Below, piece after piece: positions 22,532 to 34,600 of a stretch of 64,000 nt of DNA (position 1 is the first letter of the stretch; each line of letters begins with the position of its first letter). Position numbers and translations under genes: made by a program. Source of the stretch: Ceratodon purpureus. Lineage: Eukaryota; Streptophyta; Bryopsida; Pseudoditrichales; Ditrichaceae. The stretch is taken from NCBI GenBank assembly GCA_014871385.1, contig CM026426.1:39751291-39815290 (forward strand), given 5' to 3'. Below the pieces are notes generated by a model. That model was not told the origin of the DNA. It saw only the letters and a list, made by a program, of their open reading frames with translations, and did not search any database.

Positions 22532-25500
22532 TCAGAACATGTTACAATCGCTACTTCCACTCTCAGAACTAGATGACTCTAAATCTCCTTCTACAGCCTC
22601 TTCATCCACAAATAGAAGGGCTCTGGGATCAAAAGTAGTTGGCCGACTAGGAACATATGTGACGGCTCCAGATTGAAACGCCTGTGCTAAGTCCTCTGCG
22701 CAGTCCGGAAGTATAAAAGGCTGAATCAGGCTGGAATGAAGACGCCACGATGGACTGGACACTGATGTTGGCCCACGTGGCGGTGTTGCCGAAACTACTC
22801 TGCAATAGAAAACCGATTGTGGTTAGATTGAATACGTAGAGCTGCAAAGAGAAGCAATGCTTGGAGAATTTGAACAAAAAATAGAAGACTTACACCACTT
22901 ATCAGGTCTTCTTGATCTCTTTGCAGGCGCTTCCTCTGCTGCTGCCGGCCTAGGATGTTTAGGAGGGCCCATGGCAGATGACGTAGCCATATACGGTTTG
23001 AGAAGGGCGTTGAATATGGCTTTGTCCTCCTCACAAGCTATAATATGACGACCAATACTCTGGCAAGCCTTAAGGGAGGCACCTGAAAACACGTAGCACA
23101 GAAAAGTAGTGAGTCCCTGTGGAGAAAATCAGAGGATTGGAAATGCAGAAACTGTTAATGGAGGATTACCTGTTCCTGCCGACCAATCGAAGACTATGTC
23201 ACCGGGCTTGGTAATCTCCTCAATGATGCCCTGCATCATCTCAGGGGCTTTCTCCCTCGGGCCTCTCCACGGCACCTCCCCATTCATGAGCTGCGAGTCT
23301 GCATCGATGAAGTTGAGAATGGCATCACTCTCGGTAATGTGGAGGTCGATGTAAACGACATCAGATTTCTTCGTTTGAAAAGAAAACTTCGATGGGGGGG
23401 AACCACCACGAATGAAGACGCGCACCCAGAATCGAAGAGACTGCGAGAAACAAAAATATGTGAGTGTAATTAAAAAGAAAACTTAGTAGAATACAAAGAC
23501 AAGCAAAGATTATGATGTACATACCAAGGAGCCGGGCATCGTTTGGTGAGCCAAGCCTAGTGCATTGAAGCCCCACCAGTCTCGATGCTGCACGAAGCCA
23601 TCAGCAGTAGCCACTTCGGAAATCTTCGTAGCCAGACGTTGGTCGTTGTTGTGGATGATGCAGAGAGCACCATCAAACTGCAAGAAATGTCTTGCAAATT
23701 CGAAGAGGTCCTCCAAATAATCCTTGCCTCGTTTGTTCCAAGACGGAGGGACGTAGGGGGGATTGGATATCGTGGGGATCGGAAGATTCTCAGGAATGTC
23801 GGCAATGATCAAGTCGTATCCCAAGTGATTCTCCTGTTGGCATCTATCAGGAACTCGGCTCTCGCCGCCTCCTCCAAACTTGAGTAAACAAGAAATCAGA
23901 GTTAGAAAATACAAGGTCTACAGAATATCAGAATTCAAGGGAAAGAATGAAACAACGAATCATACCATTCGAATGATGTCTAGAGCCTTGTTCCAATCGT
24001 GATCGCCACCAACATTTTCAAGTTCCTTGTGTTGGGATAGAACCAAATTCACAGAGGAGTTGATGACATAAACTTGAGAGGAATTGAGAGTTCCAGCGAA
24101 AGAGGTAGTTTGTGGGAATGTCTTGGCTTTCCTCTGCTCGAGGAGACCTCTGGTGACCTCTGAAGCACTGATCGAGGAAGGAGCCGGCGAAGAAGCTGGG
24201 TAAGGCTTCGTAACGACAATACCTTGAGAGGGCTCTAGTTCCTTCTGTTTTGGCTGGGAAGACGCCGCACCGGTTTGCTGTGATGCCTCTGACTGAGAAC
24301 GGAGAGATTTCAGTTGCCTTCCTCTTCCTTTCTTTGGTGGAGGAGCAGAAGATTGATCCTCCTATCCTTCGTCTTCGCCTGCACCATCCAAGGAGGCTCC
24401 GACCACCACCTCACCGGCATCGTGTAGCATCTTGACGTCCGCCTCCGAGTCCATAGTGAAACCACCAATACAATCAAGATACCAGCATCCAGCATCCAGG
24501 TCAGCAGCTTTGTACCTTTTTATCTGCTGGGGAGAGTACATACACTGGTCCGAGGTTGTCTGCGTCCAAAGCTTGAAGTACTTGGAGAGGTGCTGAACGC
24601 TGATGGCCTCCTTCAATAGAAGCTCTCGCTTGAAGTACCTATGTGAGGACATAAAGTAGGTGAGTATAAGAAACAATTACAATGAAAATTATGAAATGGA
24701 AATGCGATTAAGTAAGGTAACGTACCGGTAAGTAACCCGCTTGACAACTTGAGCGGTTCCAGGAATTTGGCGAAGTTGGACTTCTTGTCGAAGTGCTTCT
24801 TAGCTTTTTTTCCAATTACGTAGGGAAGGCCTTGTCCCACAACAGAATACGTGAACTCTCGACAAAATCGCCCGCCTGTTGGACATCAAAAAATGCCATC
24901 CAATTGATATCGAGGTTCTCCGCCTTGAATATGTCCTCAACTTCGTGGATGACGGCTTCCTCCAACTGTAATACAAAATTCATATAAGTAGGAACAAAGA
25001 AGGAATACGGCAAAATAATAAAGGAACAAGGAATTAGAAAGGATTTTTTATGAAAATTACCCCAGCCCAGCTTTGTTCAACCATGGGTCGAATTCGGTGT
25101 CTTTGAATTCAGATGGCAGAAATCTGTAAGACGTTCGAGCACTCGGGGATGAGTTCCACCACTTCAACCAACGAGCCTTGTATTTGGCCTCAACGGCCGC
25201 TGGAACAACCTTCTGAAGCTTATCGATGTACATCTCAGGCTTATTGTTGAGACTGAAATGGCGATTGATCTGCAAGAAGCACCGAAGTTTTAAAAAGATA
25301 AGTACAGAAATTATTGAAGTCATACGAAACACTGAATTGAACAATGATCAGTAAGTCACCTCATTGAGGAAGGGTGTAAGCATGGTAAAGTGGACCAGTA
25401 AGTGCAATGTGTGATCACTAGAAAGTGAATATGAAGTGTGCTGTTTTTTGAAGCTCTAAGCTGATTTTGAGCATTTTGGTGTAGTTTTTTGAGCATTTTA

Positions 25501-27252
25501 GTCACTTTTTAGGGTGTCACAAGGTATCTAATAAGCAACTTCATAAAAAGAACATCTTCAATTGTTACTTAATTTGACCACTAGTTCTAAATCATGAAAA
25601 TAAACTTTTCCAAAGTTTTGATTTTTTCATTTGGGGCCCTCTATTGTCTTTAGAGGATGTTTTTTCCAATTTGAAAAACAATGTTCGGTGAAAAAACACT
25701 CACTAAAAGTACCGCGGAAGTGACCCTCTTAAAAAACATCCTTGCGACACTTTTGGAACCCTCAACCAATTGATGAATATATGAATTGACTATTTTAGAA
25801 TACCTCTTAAACATACAGAGGGCCCCCCATCATCAAAAGTGATTTTTAGATAGTTTTTGATTCTTTTCTAGCCACTTTTTCAAATGGTCACATTCACTTT
25901 GCTTGGACTTAAAGCCCTCATACAATAACTTAAAAGTGTCTACTTTGCATGAAACTTTTCCAAGTTGTACAAAAACAAGTTGAGAATCTATATTAGCAAA
26001 ATTATTTGACTTCAATAACATTTTTCCATCACTTTTGCATAATTTTAGCAAAAGGGCTGAAACTGACAAATAGTTAACCACTTTTTTGGTACACTTTACC
26101 ATGCTTACACCCGGAAGTCGTCACCATTCTTGGGATTTGCAATGGCCAAGTACTTGGTAAAGTCCTTCTTCTTGATGGCTTCGACCATTCTCTCTGATGC
26201 CTCATTCATGACATCCCAAACTGCACTTGTAGACTGCTCATCCTCGGGTGTCTTCTTGCGGTAGGCATTGGCTGCTTCATCGGAGGCCGCAGCGAGTTCC
26301 CGCTGTAGAAAGATAATTAAGCCTTAGGAAATTCCATGAGTATTGAATGAAATGAAGCAAATAGAAAGAAGAGGTAGGACTTACTCGGTACAAAAATGCG
26401 ATGAAAACTTTAGTTGTCAAGGGAAACCAGGAGGGATTAGGTGGCTTGTTCTTCAAACATGCGTCATACTCTTCAGGACTGAGGAGGTCTTTAAATTCCT
26501 CCAGCTTCATCATTCCGAAAGAGCGGATTCGAAATAGTTTTGAGGGGAGATTACTCTTGACGTGGTCATTCTCAGTCGACCTGAAAATAAACCAAAATAC
26601 GTATGATGAATAATAGAGATGAGATAAAGTAACAAATGGAAAAACAGGAAAAAGAAACAAGTACTTACCGGTTGATGTCATGCATTGCGTGAAGAAGATT
26701 GCCAACATGGCCACGGGGATCGAGTACTATGCAGTGCACAGATATGTGCCATGACGGGTCGTCTGCATGATGCTTGTTGATATGACGAAGCCATGCTGAG
26801 AGGCGATGGTTACCTTCCCAGACAAAAAACATCTTCCCCGAGAATTGCGACCACTCCTCGTCACTTTGAAGCTCAGATTCAAAGGCATCATTCGCGTCCC
26901 TCCATAATGGGCTCCATCTAGCCATGACCTCATCCGTAACATCTCTTGTCTGCTCTTCGTTGTTGTACATAGAGATGTACATGACGCGGTCGCCATCTCT
27001 ATACCCCTTAACGAACTCCCGCTCCAAATGCTGTACACCCACTTCGCCCACTGGTCTGACCTTTGCCATTGGGATCATCCTGCACAGGGGCACCGACATT
27101 CGCGATTTCTGCGATGGCTTGATCCTGAGCTTGTTGATGACGGCTATAGAGTCCACCTTGTATTGGGTTTGATGTTCCAATTCCCCTTCCCTAGCAGTTT
27201 TCAAGTTAATCGGACAAGATGGTTTCACCAACACATCTTGTGTTTGCGTAAC
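22532..27252 (-). pseudogene. ParB/Srx-like domain fused to DNA amino-methyltransferase, copy 2
   Basis: Mirror copy of the gene at 11892-15866, with the same exon phases. Exon 1 (27252-26669) encodes the ParB-like domain with GVQHLEREFVKGYRDGDRVM and WEGNHRLSAWLRHIN. The methyltransferase part begins near 23880: LIIADIPENLP followed by ISNPPYVPPSW and a D-G-A-L-C-I-I-H-N-N strand. The motif I block KPGDIVFDWSAGTG is split by an intron (about 23175), and the next exon gives ASLKACQSIGRHIIACEED. The C-terminus has PSRPTTFDPRALLFVD and a Ser/Glu-rich tail. Unlike copy 1, the exon 1-2 junction is intact. Lesions: a 741-bp MITE in exon 3, and two apparent 1-nt deletions near 24800 and 24745. Methyltransferase exons otherwise read through. 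Enzymatic class is inferred from motif order. Confidence 0.72.
25372..26112. mobile_element. 741-bp MITE-like insertion in a coding exon
   Basis: The termini are inverted repeats, GGGTGTAAGCATGGTAAAGT at the left and its complement at the right. GGAA lies on both sides (25368-25371 and 26113-26116). Removing one GGAA and the insert restores the exon seen in element 1 at 13060-13080. The interior is AT-rich. A minus-strand 89-aa frame (25833-26102) starts inside the terminal repeat and is probably not a gene. A 4-bp duplication with this TIR was not matched to a known superfamily. Confidence 0.85.
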
Positions 27253-27397
27253 CTGCCAGAAAGTGCGCAAATTAGGAGAACAAGCACAATCGAAGAAAGT
27301 CATGCAAAGTTGACAAGTATGTAAAAGAAAGTAACGATATATCTTCATACTGTCATCTCTCTTGTAACAACTCAATCATCAATCGTGATTGATAAAA

Positions 27398-30300
27398 CTA
27401 TCTACGTGAGGATCGACTATAGTACTCCTTAGACTGTCTACAGTTCCACTGACGGCGCCTCCTCCAAAATTGCCTGGTCTGTTGGACAGGGCACGGCAGA
27501 ATAGCCGGCAGAGCAAAGACCACATGGGCTGGCCTCCTGACTCTAATCGGCTAGGAAGGAGAGGGTGGAGACATCGGCGGGGAGCCCTGTGGAGGAGACG
27601 TGGGCATATAGCCCGGGGAGGTTGGCTCATACAGCGGGGATGTAGGCATGTATACTGGAGAGGTAGGCATGTACACTGGAGAAGTAGGCATGTACTGTGG
27701 GGAGTGGACCTTGAAAGGTCCACTTTCCGCACCTACAGGGTTGGCTACATCACAGTTACAATAGTGCTGATCAAATGAGTCCGAAAGATCGGAAACATTG
27801 ATCACAGAAATGGAGGAAGCAGCGGACATCTCAGGAGCATCGGATGATACCTAGAGTAGAAAAAATCAAGTGAGGATTAACTTCCATTTTTAAAAGAGTA
27901 GGAAACAAAGAAGGGTACAGGGCGAATAGAACTCAAATTCATAAACATAAGAAAAAAATATAAATTGAAAATTGAATGAAATACCTCAGTTTCTGCTGGC
28001 GTCAGGTCTTGACGTTCGCTCCCCAGATGATCTTCATCAGAGTCCTAAGCAAATTGATAATTATTAGAAAAAATTGCAAGTATGAAGAATCAAACCACAA
28101 CCTCGACAAGGCTCCCAAAAAAACCTTAAAAACTCTTAAAAACTTATAAGATTTTCATCAAGACTTTGTGAGCATAATTGCATTCCATAACCCAAACATT
28201 CAAGGAAAAAATAAAAAATAAATAAATTCGCAAAAATCCCCAAAATGATCCCCACGCCCCCGGCCTACTGTCGTTGACGACAGTAGGTTTGGGGTTTTTT
28301 TAAAAATTTAAAAAAACAACAAATACCATTAAAATACGTATAAAACTTCAAAAGCTTCACATTATAACTAATTTTCTCTAAGCAATTATGCATTTTTATC
28401 ACACAAAATAACACCAAAAAAATAAAAATAAAAAAACACTTCAAAAATCCCCAAAGTACAGAAATTCTATAAAATATTCACATTTTAATGTACAATTTGT
28501 GAGCACATAATGCATTCCATTATCACACAATGTCAACAAGAAAAAAATAAAAATAAATAAAATCCAAAATCCCCAAATTCATTGGTGTGCCCCCGGCCTA
28601 CTGTCGTTGACGACAGTAGGCTTGGGGTTTTTTAAAAATTCAAAATAAAAAAAAATAAAAAAATAAATACTAGAAATGTACAAAATATTCAGATTTTAAT
28701 TAACAATTTGTGAGCAATTATGCATTTCATTATCACACAATGTCACCAACCAAAAAAAAAAAAAAACATATCACAAAATCCCCAAATTCATTGGTGTGCC
28801 CCCGGCCTACTGTCGTTGACGACAGTAGGCTTGTGGTTTTTTAAAAATTCAAAAAAAAAAAAACATAAAAAGAAAATACGTGAAGTCTCAATGATGGTTA
28901 AAGCAAGCAGGGCAAGTCTCAATGAGCAGCAGAAGTGCATCCAAAAACACACCACTTAACAAGCACCAGCAAGAGCAGATGCTTCACGGAGTACATATTA
29001 TCAGAGCCACGCAATAGGCTTTAGCCAAGAAAGCAAAAGAAACAAATAGCATGACCAAACCCCGCAACAGCAACTTCTGATTCCCCAAGGCTTACTGGAC
29101 AATTCCTCAATGCAAACCACCAGCACACCCGACACACCCTACGTCCCAACTGATGCAATGCTCTCAACAACTTAAAACACGTAATACTCTCAACAACCAA
29201 ATGCCTCATCACCTTCACAGACTCCCAACCAGAATTACTAACCTCACTCTCCTGACAGCCAAACCAGGTGAAAAAACATATTCAAAATGCCACAGCCAGA
29301 TCAAAACTCGGCCATGTCAGGAAGACCGAATCCAAAACACTAGCTACAAGAGATATCACTCGGACCAGCCTCTCAAGCATCGCTCCACCGAACTCCTCGA
29401 CTCACACTCACTTTCCACATTCCTAACCCGACACTACCCCAGCAGCAATAGAGATGAAATTCGCAATGACAAAAACAAATCCTAAGCGCTTCCTAAAACC
29501 CCCGTATAGAACCACGAGAGCCGGGCTGCTGTACCGACATTGCTGAGGGCGCTGCTCCCACAAAGTTGAATATTAGCTCGAGTGACTCGATCCGGGCATT
29601 CGCGAATCCGCACAAGTTCATCCAAAATGGTCAGCAACAGGAGTTCGACCACGACACACTCAAATCCTAAAAGAAATCTTCTCAAAAGTCCAGCCCAAGG
29701 CAGTGCCTCGCAATCCCAAGAGCAAGCGATCAGTCAATCCAAGCAGCCCACAGCAGCTTAAAAGGAGCGAAATCCAACTCCGATAATGCAATCAACCCAA
29801 ACCCAACCCACAAACCACAACCCACAAACCACAACCCACAAACCCACAACCCACAAACTAAAAGACCGCAACCCAACTAATCACAACCCATTTCCCCAAA
29901 TCGTACGAACCCAACTCATTTCCCCAAATATTCTATGCCGTACTGTTGACTAAATTCCAAGATCCGTACAACACCCCATTCAAAAACCTCATCATTCAAA
30001 CACGTGGTACTGTCAACCTCCTCTGGAGCTCATGATTCCGTACCTGGTCTCCATCTTCGGGGTCTTCCTCTCCATCGTCCCCGTCCGTCCTCTCCTGAGC
30101 CTCACTCGCATCCCCAGCCAGCTCGGGCTGGTCCTGTCCACCTCCCTCCTCGTCCGCCTCCATCTCGATAGGCGCCTGCCCCGTGGCCTCTGCGTCGACT
30201 TGCTCCTCCTCTCCTCCCCTCATCTGGTCGAACCTTGCTGCCATTGCCTCCCCCCATTCCCCTGCACTTAGAATTCCACTTCTTGCTCTCCTCGCAATAA

Positions 30301-31004
30301 CTCGCAACTGCTCGATGTCGCACACCTCCTGAGCAACTGAAACCCTCCTTGGAACATCGACTTCCCTTATCCTTTCGATACCCTACCCAAATAATTAAAA
30401 ATAAAATGCGTGATAATTGAGGGACCTCACGGAGTTTATCTACATCATTTTAAATTTTGCCTAATTTAAATTGAGTTGATACTAAATCATCTTCTCTTAA
30501 AATTATTGAATTAATATGAAGAATTCACAACATTTAAGACGGTATAGTAATACTAACCTCGTCGGAGATGAAACGTAGATCTGATTGAGAAATTGACTCC
30601 CCCGTCAAAGAGTCATTGAATCTGATAGACGGATGCAGTGACTCTACTCTTTGACTACAATTAAAAACTAATTCTTCCATCATGGCCTCACCTTGAACTC
30701 CACTTAAGAGTATCTGCTGTCCCTACTCCTGATTCTCGACGACGGTATTCTCTATAAACTCCTCTTCCTCCTCCACAATAGAGTCTAGAATGAGTTTACA
30801 AATGCTACAGAACTTTAAAGCTACAGGCAAACCTGATCCTCTCGTTTTCACAGGAGCACTCACATGGTCACGTTGAAATTCTACCTTCTTACGTGACTCT
30901 CTCCTCTTCCTCGCTCTTCTATCTGTAAAATCTGTAACACCTCGTTTTCGTCTAGGTTTAGGAGTGACATAAGTGGAGGGAGATGGCCCTTCACTCTGCT
31001 TCAT
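27398..31004 (-). pseudogene. Giant-element gene A, copy 2: CTD-like heptads
   Basis: Exons, all phase 0: 31004-30558, 30382-30044, 28044-27985, 27850-27398. Exon 1 is 447 nt, as in copy 1, and encodes a conserved STYVTPKPRRK and a basic RARKRRESRKK stretch. Exon 2 is acidic. Exon 4 starts with the motif [10 protein letters not shown] and then has five heptads, YMPTSPV (twice), [14 protein letters not shown] and YMPTSPP, with RNA polymerase II CTD spacing. A conserved RRPAHVVFALPAILP and FWRRR basic tail follow. Nonsense codons at 30725-30723 and 27553-27551 (TAG) interrupt it. The heptads lie before the second stop. The protein family is not recognised. Confidence 0.6.
28045..30043. repeat. 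Long intron of gene A (copy 2) with hairpin-bearing tandem repeats
   Basis: Three diverged repeat units carry the palindrome CCTACTGTCGT-TG-ACGACAGTAGG followed by GGGGTTTTTT (near 28262-28300, 28596-28630, 28804-28840), joined by A-rich sequence. The region also has a CCACAAA-type microsatellite at 29800-29870. 28860-29990 has no recognisable coding sequence. The equivalent intron of element 1 has a different minisatellite. Confidence 0.65.
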
Positions 31005-31632
31005 GTGTCTTACCAAAGGACTGACTCTCTCACAAAAAGACTCTCTGAAGAACTTCCTGCCCGCTTAAATACCTTTAAGGAACAACTATTTGGATAAAAT
31101 CCTAAATTCATATAGCATCTTAACACTATACACATTTTATACACTCTTTATATTAAGAGTATCCATAACAGTTCTATTGTGAAGTGTAGTTTAAAATATT
31201 AACCTTTAAATATATAGTCAAAATCCAAGCACACTATAAATTAAAAGATTGGAATCAAGCACTTGAAAGCATGCTCCTTTTTATATTCATTTTTTTAAAT
31301 GTAGAATTTAAAAGACGGCTCAATCTAATCTTACCAAACTTCATAACTAATAGAATCTGCGCCACCATTGAAATTATTAAAGTAGAGTTATAAATATCTT
31401 ACCTGAAATACTTCGGCCAGCAAAAAGTTACATTCCAAATAGTTAGCGCCGTCTCTCTTAAATCATACATTCGTTACGTAACAGAATGAATCATTCTCCA
31501 CCTGTTCACATGGACATTCCGACCTAAATATAATGATCAACAGCGATGCATTATTCCTCTCACTTTGCTCTTGCAATATTGCTTCGCCAGTACAGTCACA
31601 CTTCTCCCTTCTTGCCTGAGTTACCTGCGATC

Positions 31633-34600
31633 ATGGGGATGGTCTGTCTATATGTCCAAGGCATGGGCATCCCTCTTAGGTTTCGCGTAGATGACGATGG
31701 TCTAGCTACAGTTTCCTCACTTCGCCTGAGTCTCAGATTCCACTTCCGTGAGGATACCATCAGTATAGAGGAGGAGATCTTTGATGACGTTACTGCCGAG
31801 GTTATCCACACCCTCGGGCAACCTTCAGTGAGAGATGAGAACAACATGTTGCAGTGGAGACTCCTCCCTGGATCCTATAGAGTCTATGGTCTTACTGATT
31901 CTCTTATGGCTGCATCCACTGAGATCCTCACCCCCCGTCGCTCTTCTACTTGCACAATTCAGACTCCCTTACCTCGTGATGTCAAGGTCAAAGTCGAGCC
32001 TGGTACCGAGACTTCAGATGTAGAAAAACCTCCTCCTCCGACAGTCATTTCTCTCTCCTCTGATGACGATGTGAGTCGCGTCAAGTTGGTGCCTAAGGTC
32101 CACGCTGATGCTCCTCCTTCCAATGTCTCTCCTCCATTGTCCCAGGTCACAGTTAGCATTGTTCCTCTCCTTCAACAGCTTGCAAAGGCGCGTGGGTCAA
32201 AAAACATTCTAAAGAAGATAGACCATTCCACTATTAGACACAAGAGAGTAGAGTACTTGCCTGCGAAGTTTGAAGGTCCGGTTCTTTTTGAATTGCCCAC
32301 AGCTGCTGCTGGATCCTCTAAGCTCGCCGCCAAGTCAATGCAGGGAATGGACAAACGATAGGATGGACACTTGTGGACCAAGACCATCACGACAAACATC
32401 AAAAACAACTTCGGACTCTCTTTTCAAAGTTCCACCTGCGTCGGATGGCTGCGCTGCACCAACGAGGAGTGTGACTTCCTGAAGCGTGTTCCCAAGATCT
32501 TCGAGGTTAACGAGACTGAGTTCGAAGGGTGTACCCTGCAAACTTTTCTCATGGATCAGCCTCCTCCATCTGAATCCACGCTGGTGTGCAAGGTATGTAA
32601 AGAACCTCCATCATGTGTAGCTACATGCAAGGCTAAGATTTATTACGTTGTGGGCAAAGCGAATCAAACTAGAGCTTGTATTCACATAGGAACACATCAT
32701 CATCCAGTGAAAGTTGGAGACTATAGAGACTCTAAAGCAGAAATTAGTAACTTAATAGAAGAGCAGGTAGAGATGAACAACAAAGCAACGAAGAGCGCCG
32801 TTGTCTTGGAGGCGAGCAAACTCCTCATTAGGAGCTATCTGCTACAGCCCGAGGATGCACCACGGAGGAAGCTGACGATGGAGAAACTGGTTCCTGTTCT
32901 GGATCGTTGCAAAGACATGGCGTCACCGAACATCCGCAACAAAGTCGCGACCTTCAAAAAATACAGAAGGTACGTAGTCATGGACGGTATCACCAAGTTC
33001 CGTGGAAACAGTCTCTGGGCGTATGTCCAGGAGAATAGGTTTCCTGGTCAGGGATCTATGCGTGACAAAGTCTTCCTCTTCAAGATGTCGGAGGTCGGGC
33101 CGGAAAGTGGTGTCGACTTGGTCAGCCGAATGCAAGCTGGTGGAGACTTGGAGAACGCATGGATCATGTTCGACCATGTAAAACGCGTCAAAGACTGGTC
33201 GACGATGGCGTGCCATGTGTACGATGCCACCTACTGCCGCGAAATGACAATCGCCACTTGCGACATGCAGTCCGAGGACACGGAGGCCCAGCTCGTCTTC
33301 TCGAAAAACCTGAACCTGGTCATGGAGATCCATGGCGTTGCAGCGCCGAACTTCAAGGGGTTCATGGCGGATAACGCACAGGCGAATTGGAATGCAGTGC
33401 GAATCCTTTATGGCAATGGCAACAAAGAGGACCCAATGGAGGACCGGGAGAGGTCGTGCTTGTTCCGCTGGACTCAGAACATGGTGGCGTATACGCAGAA
33501 GCACTTCCCCGAAGAACTCTGGGAACAGCACAAGAAGATGTGTACTCAGTACAAGAATGCGACCAGCATGGCAGAGGCGGAAACTCTGTACCATGCGTTG
33601 CGAGCCTGGTGGGCATCCACCGGGGTTGTTGGCAAAAGTGGACTCATCAAACTCGATCAGTGGCTGTCATTCTGGCACCACGGCTTCTGCCAGTGGGGGG
33701 GATTCATGACCGAGGTATGATCTCTGCACTCTGTTTTGATGTTTTTGATACTGGTTTCCTAGCCCTAACCTACAAAACTCTAATCGGTGAAACTAACGGC
33801 ACCTACTGTCAAATCTGCAGAAATTCACAGAAGAAGAACTCACAGAGATGCCGAGCTGTAACCTCGCCAAAACAGTTCATAACAAGTGGCTCAAAACTTC
33901 AGGAAACAACGGGAACGACCTCTACGTTGCTACCGTGGACGATTTCGTTCGGGCTTTTTTACAGGTTGTTAACTACTACCAGTTCCTCAAAGGTCACGTC
34001 GGCGGAACAGGACCGTCCAAGAAGGAACTCAGGCTCCAGATGGCGGAACGCAACGCGAAGAAATGGGGAAATCCTACACTGTTCGAAAACCCCATGCTTG
34101 ATATGCCAGGCGCGGATGAGTTCTGGACCCGTCAACCTATCATGCCTGGAGCGGAAGTGTTTGGTTCACAGAAGCGAAAAGCCGACGTCCTTATCGGAGC
34201 TGACGAGGAATCTCATCGCCCGGACAAGACAAACTTCTCGCGCCGAAGAGGCCCAAGACGTGCCGTTAGGGCCCGCCCTATGCAGATGTCCGTCATTGTG
34301 GAAGACGACTCCGAACACGACCCCGAGGTAGAAGGTACCCAATCTCCTGCCCAGGTAGTTGATTCCCCTTTACCTTCACCAGTGAACAAGGGCGGCATTC
34401 GCCATGTCAACGCGGTTAAAGAAACTAAGGTGGACGTGAAGGAGTGGCACATTTCGAGACTTCACAAACTTTCTGCGAAGTGCTGCTGGGCCCAAAGAGC
34501 TGAAACGAAGAAGAAGTGCACTGAGAGAATTGTCAGGGGGCCCCATTGCACAGCTGCCCCGACCTACACTGGACTGTGGACTAACTATCGCAGGAACCTA

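Noticed and set aside
25833..26102. 89-aa gene in the MITE
   Set aside because: The frame begins inside the terminal repeat and is AT-driven; no motif is seen.
28255..28850. Rho-independent terminators
   Set aside because: Stem plus T-run looks bacterial, but the surroundings are eukaryotic intron sequence and the units are tandemly related repeats.
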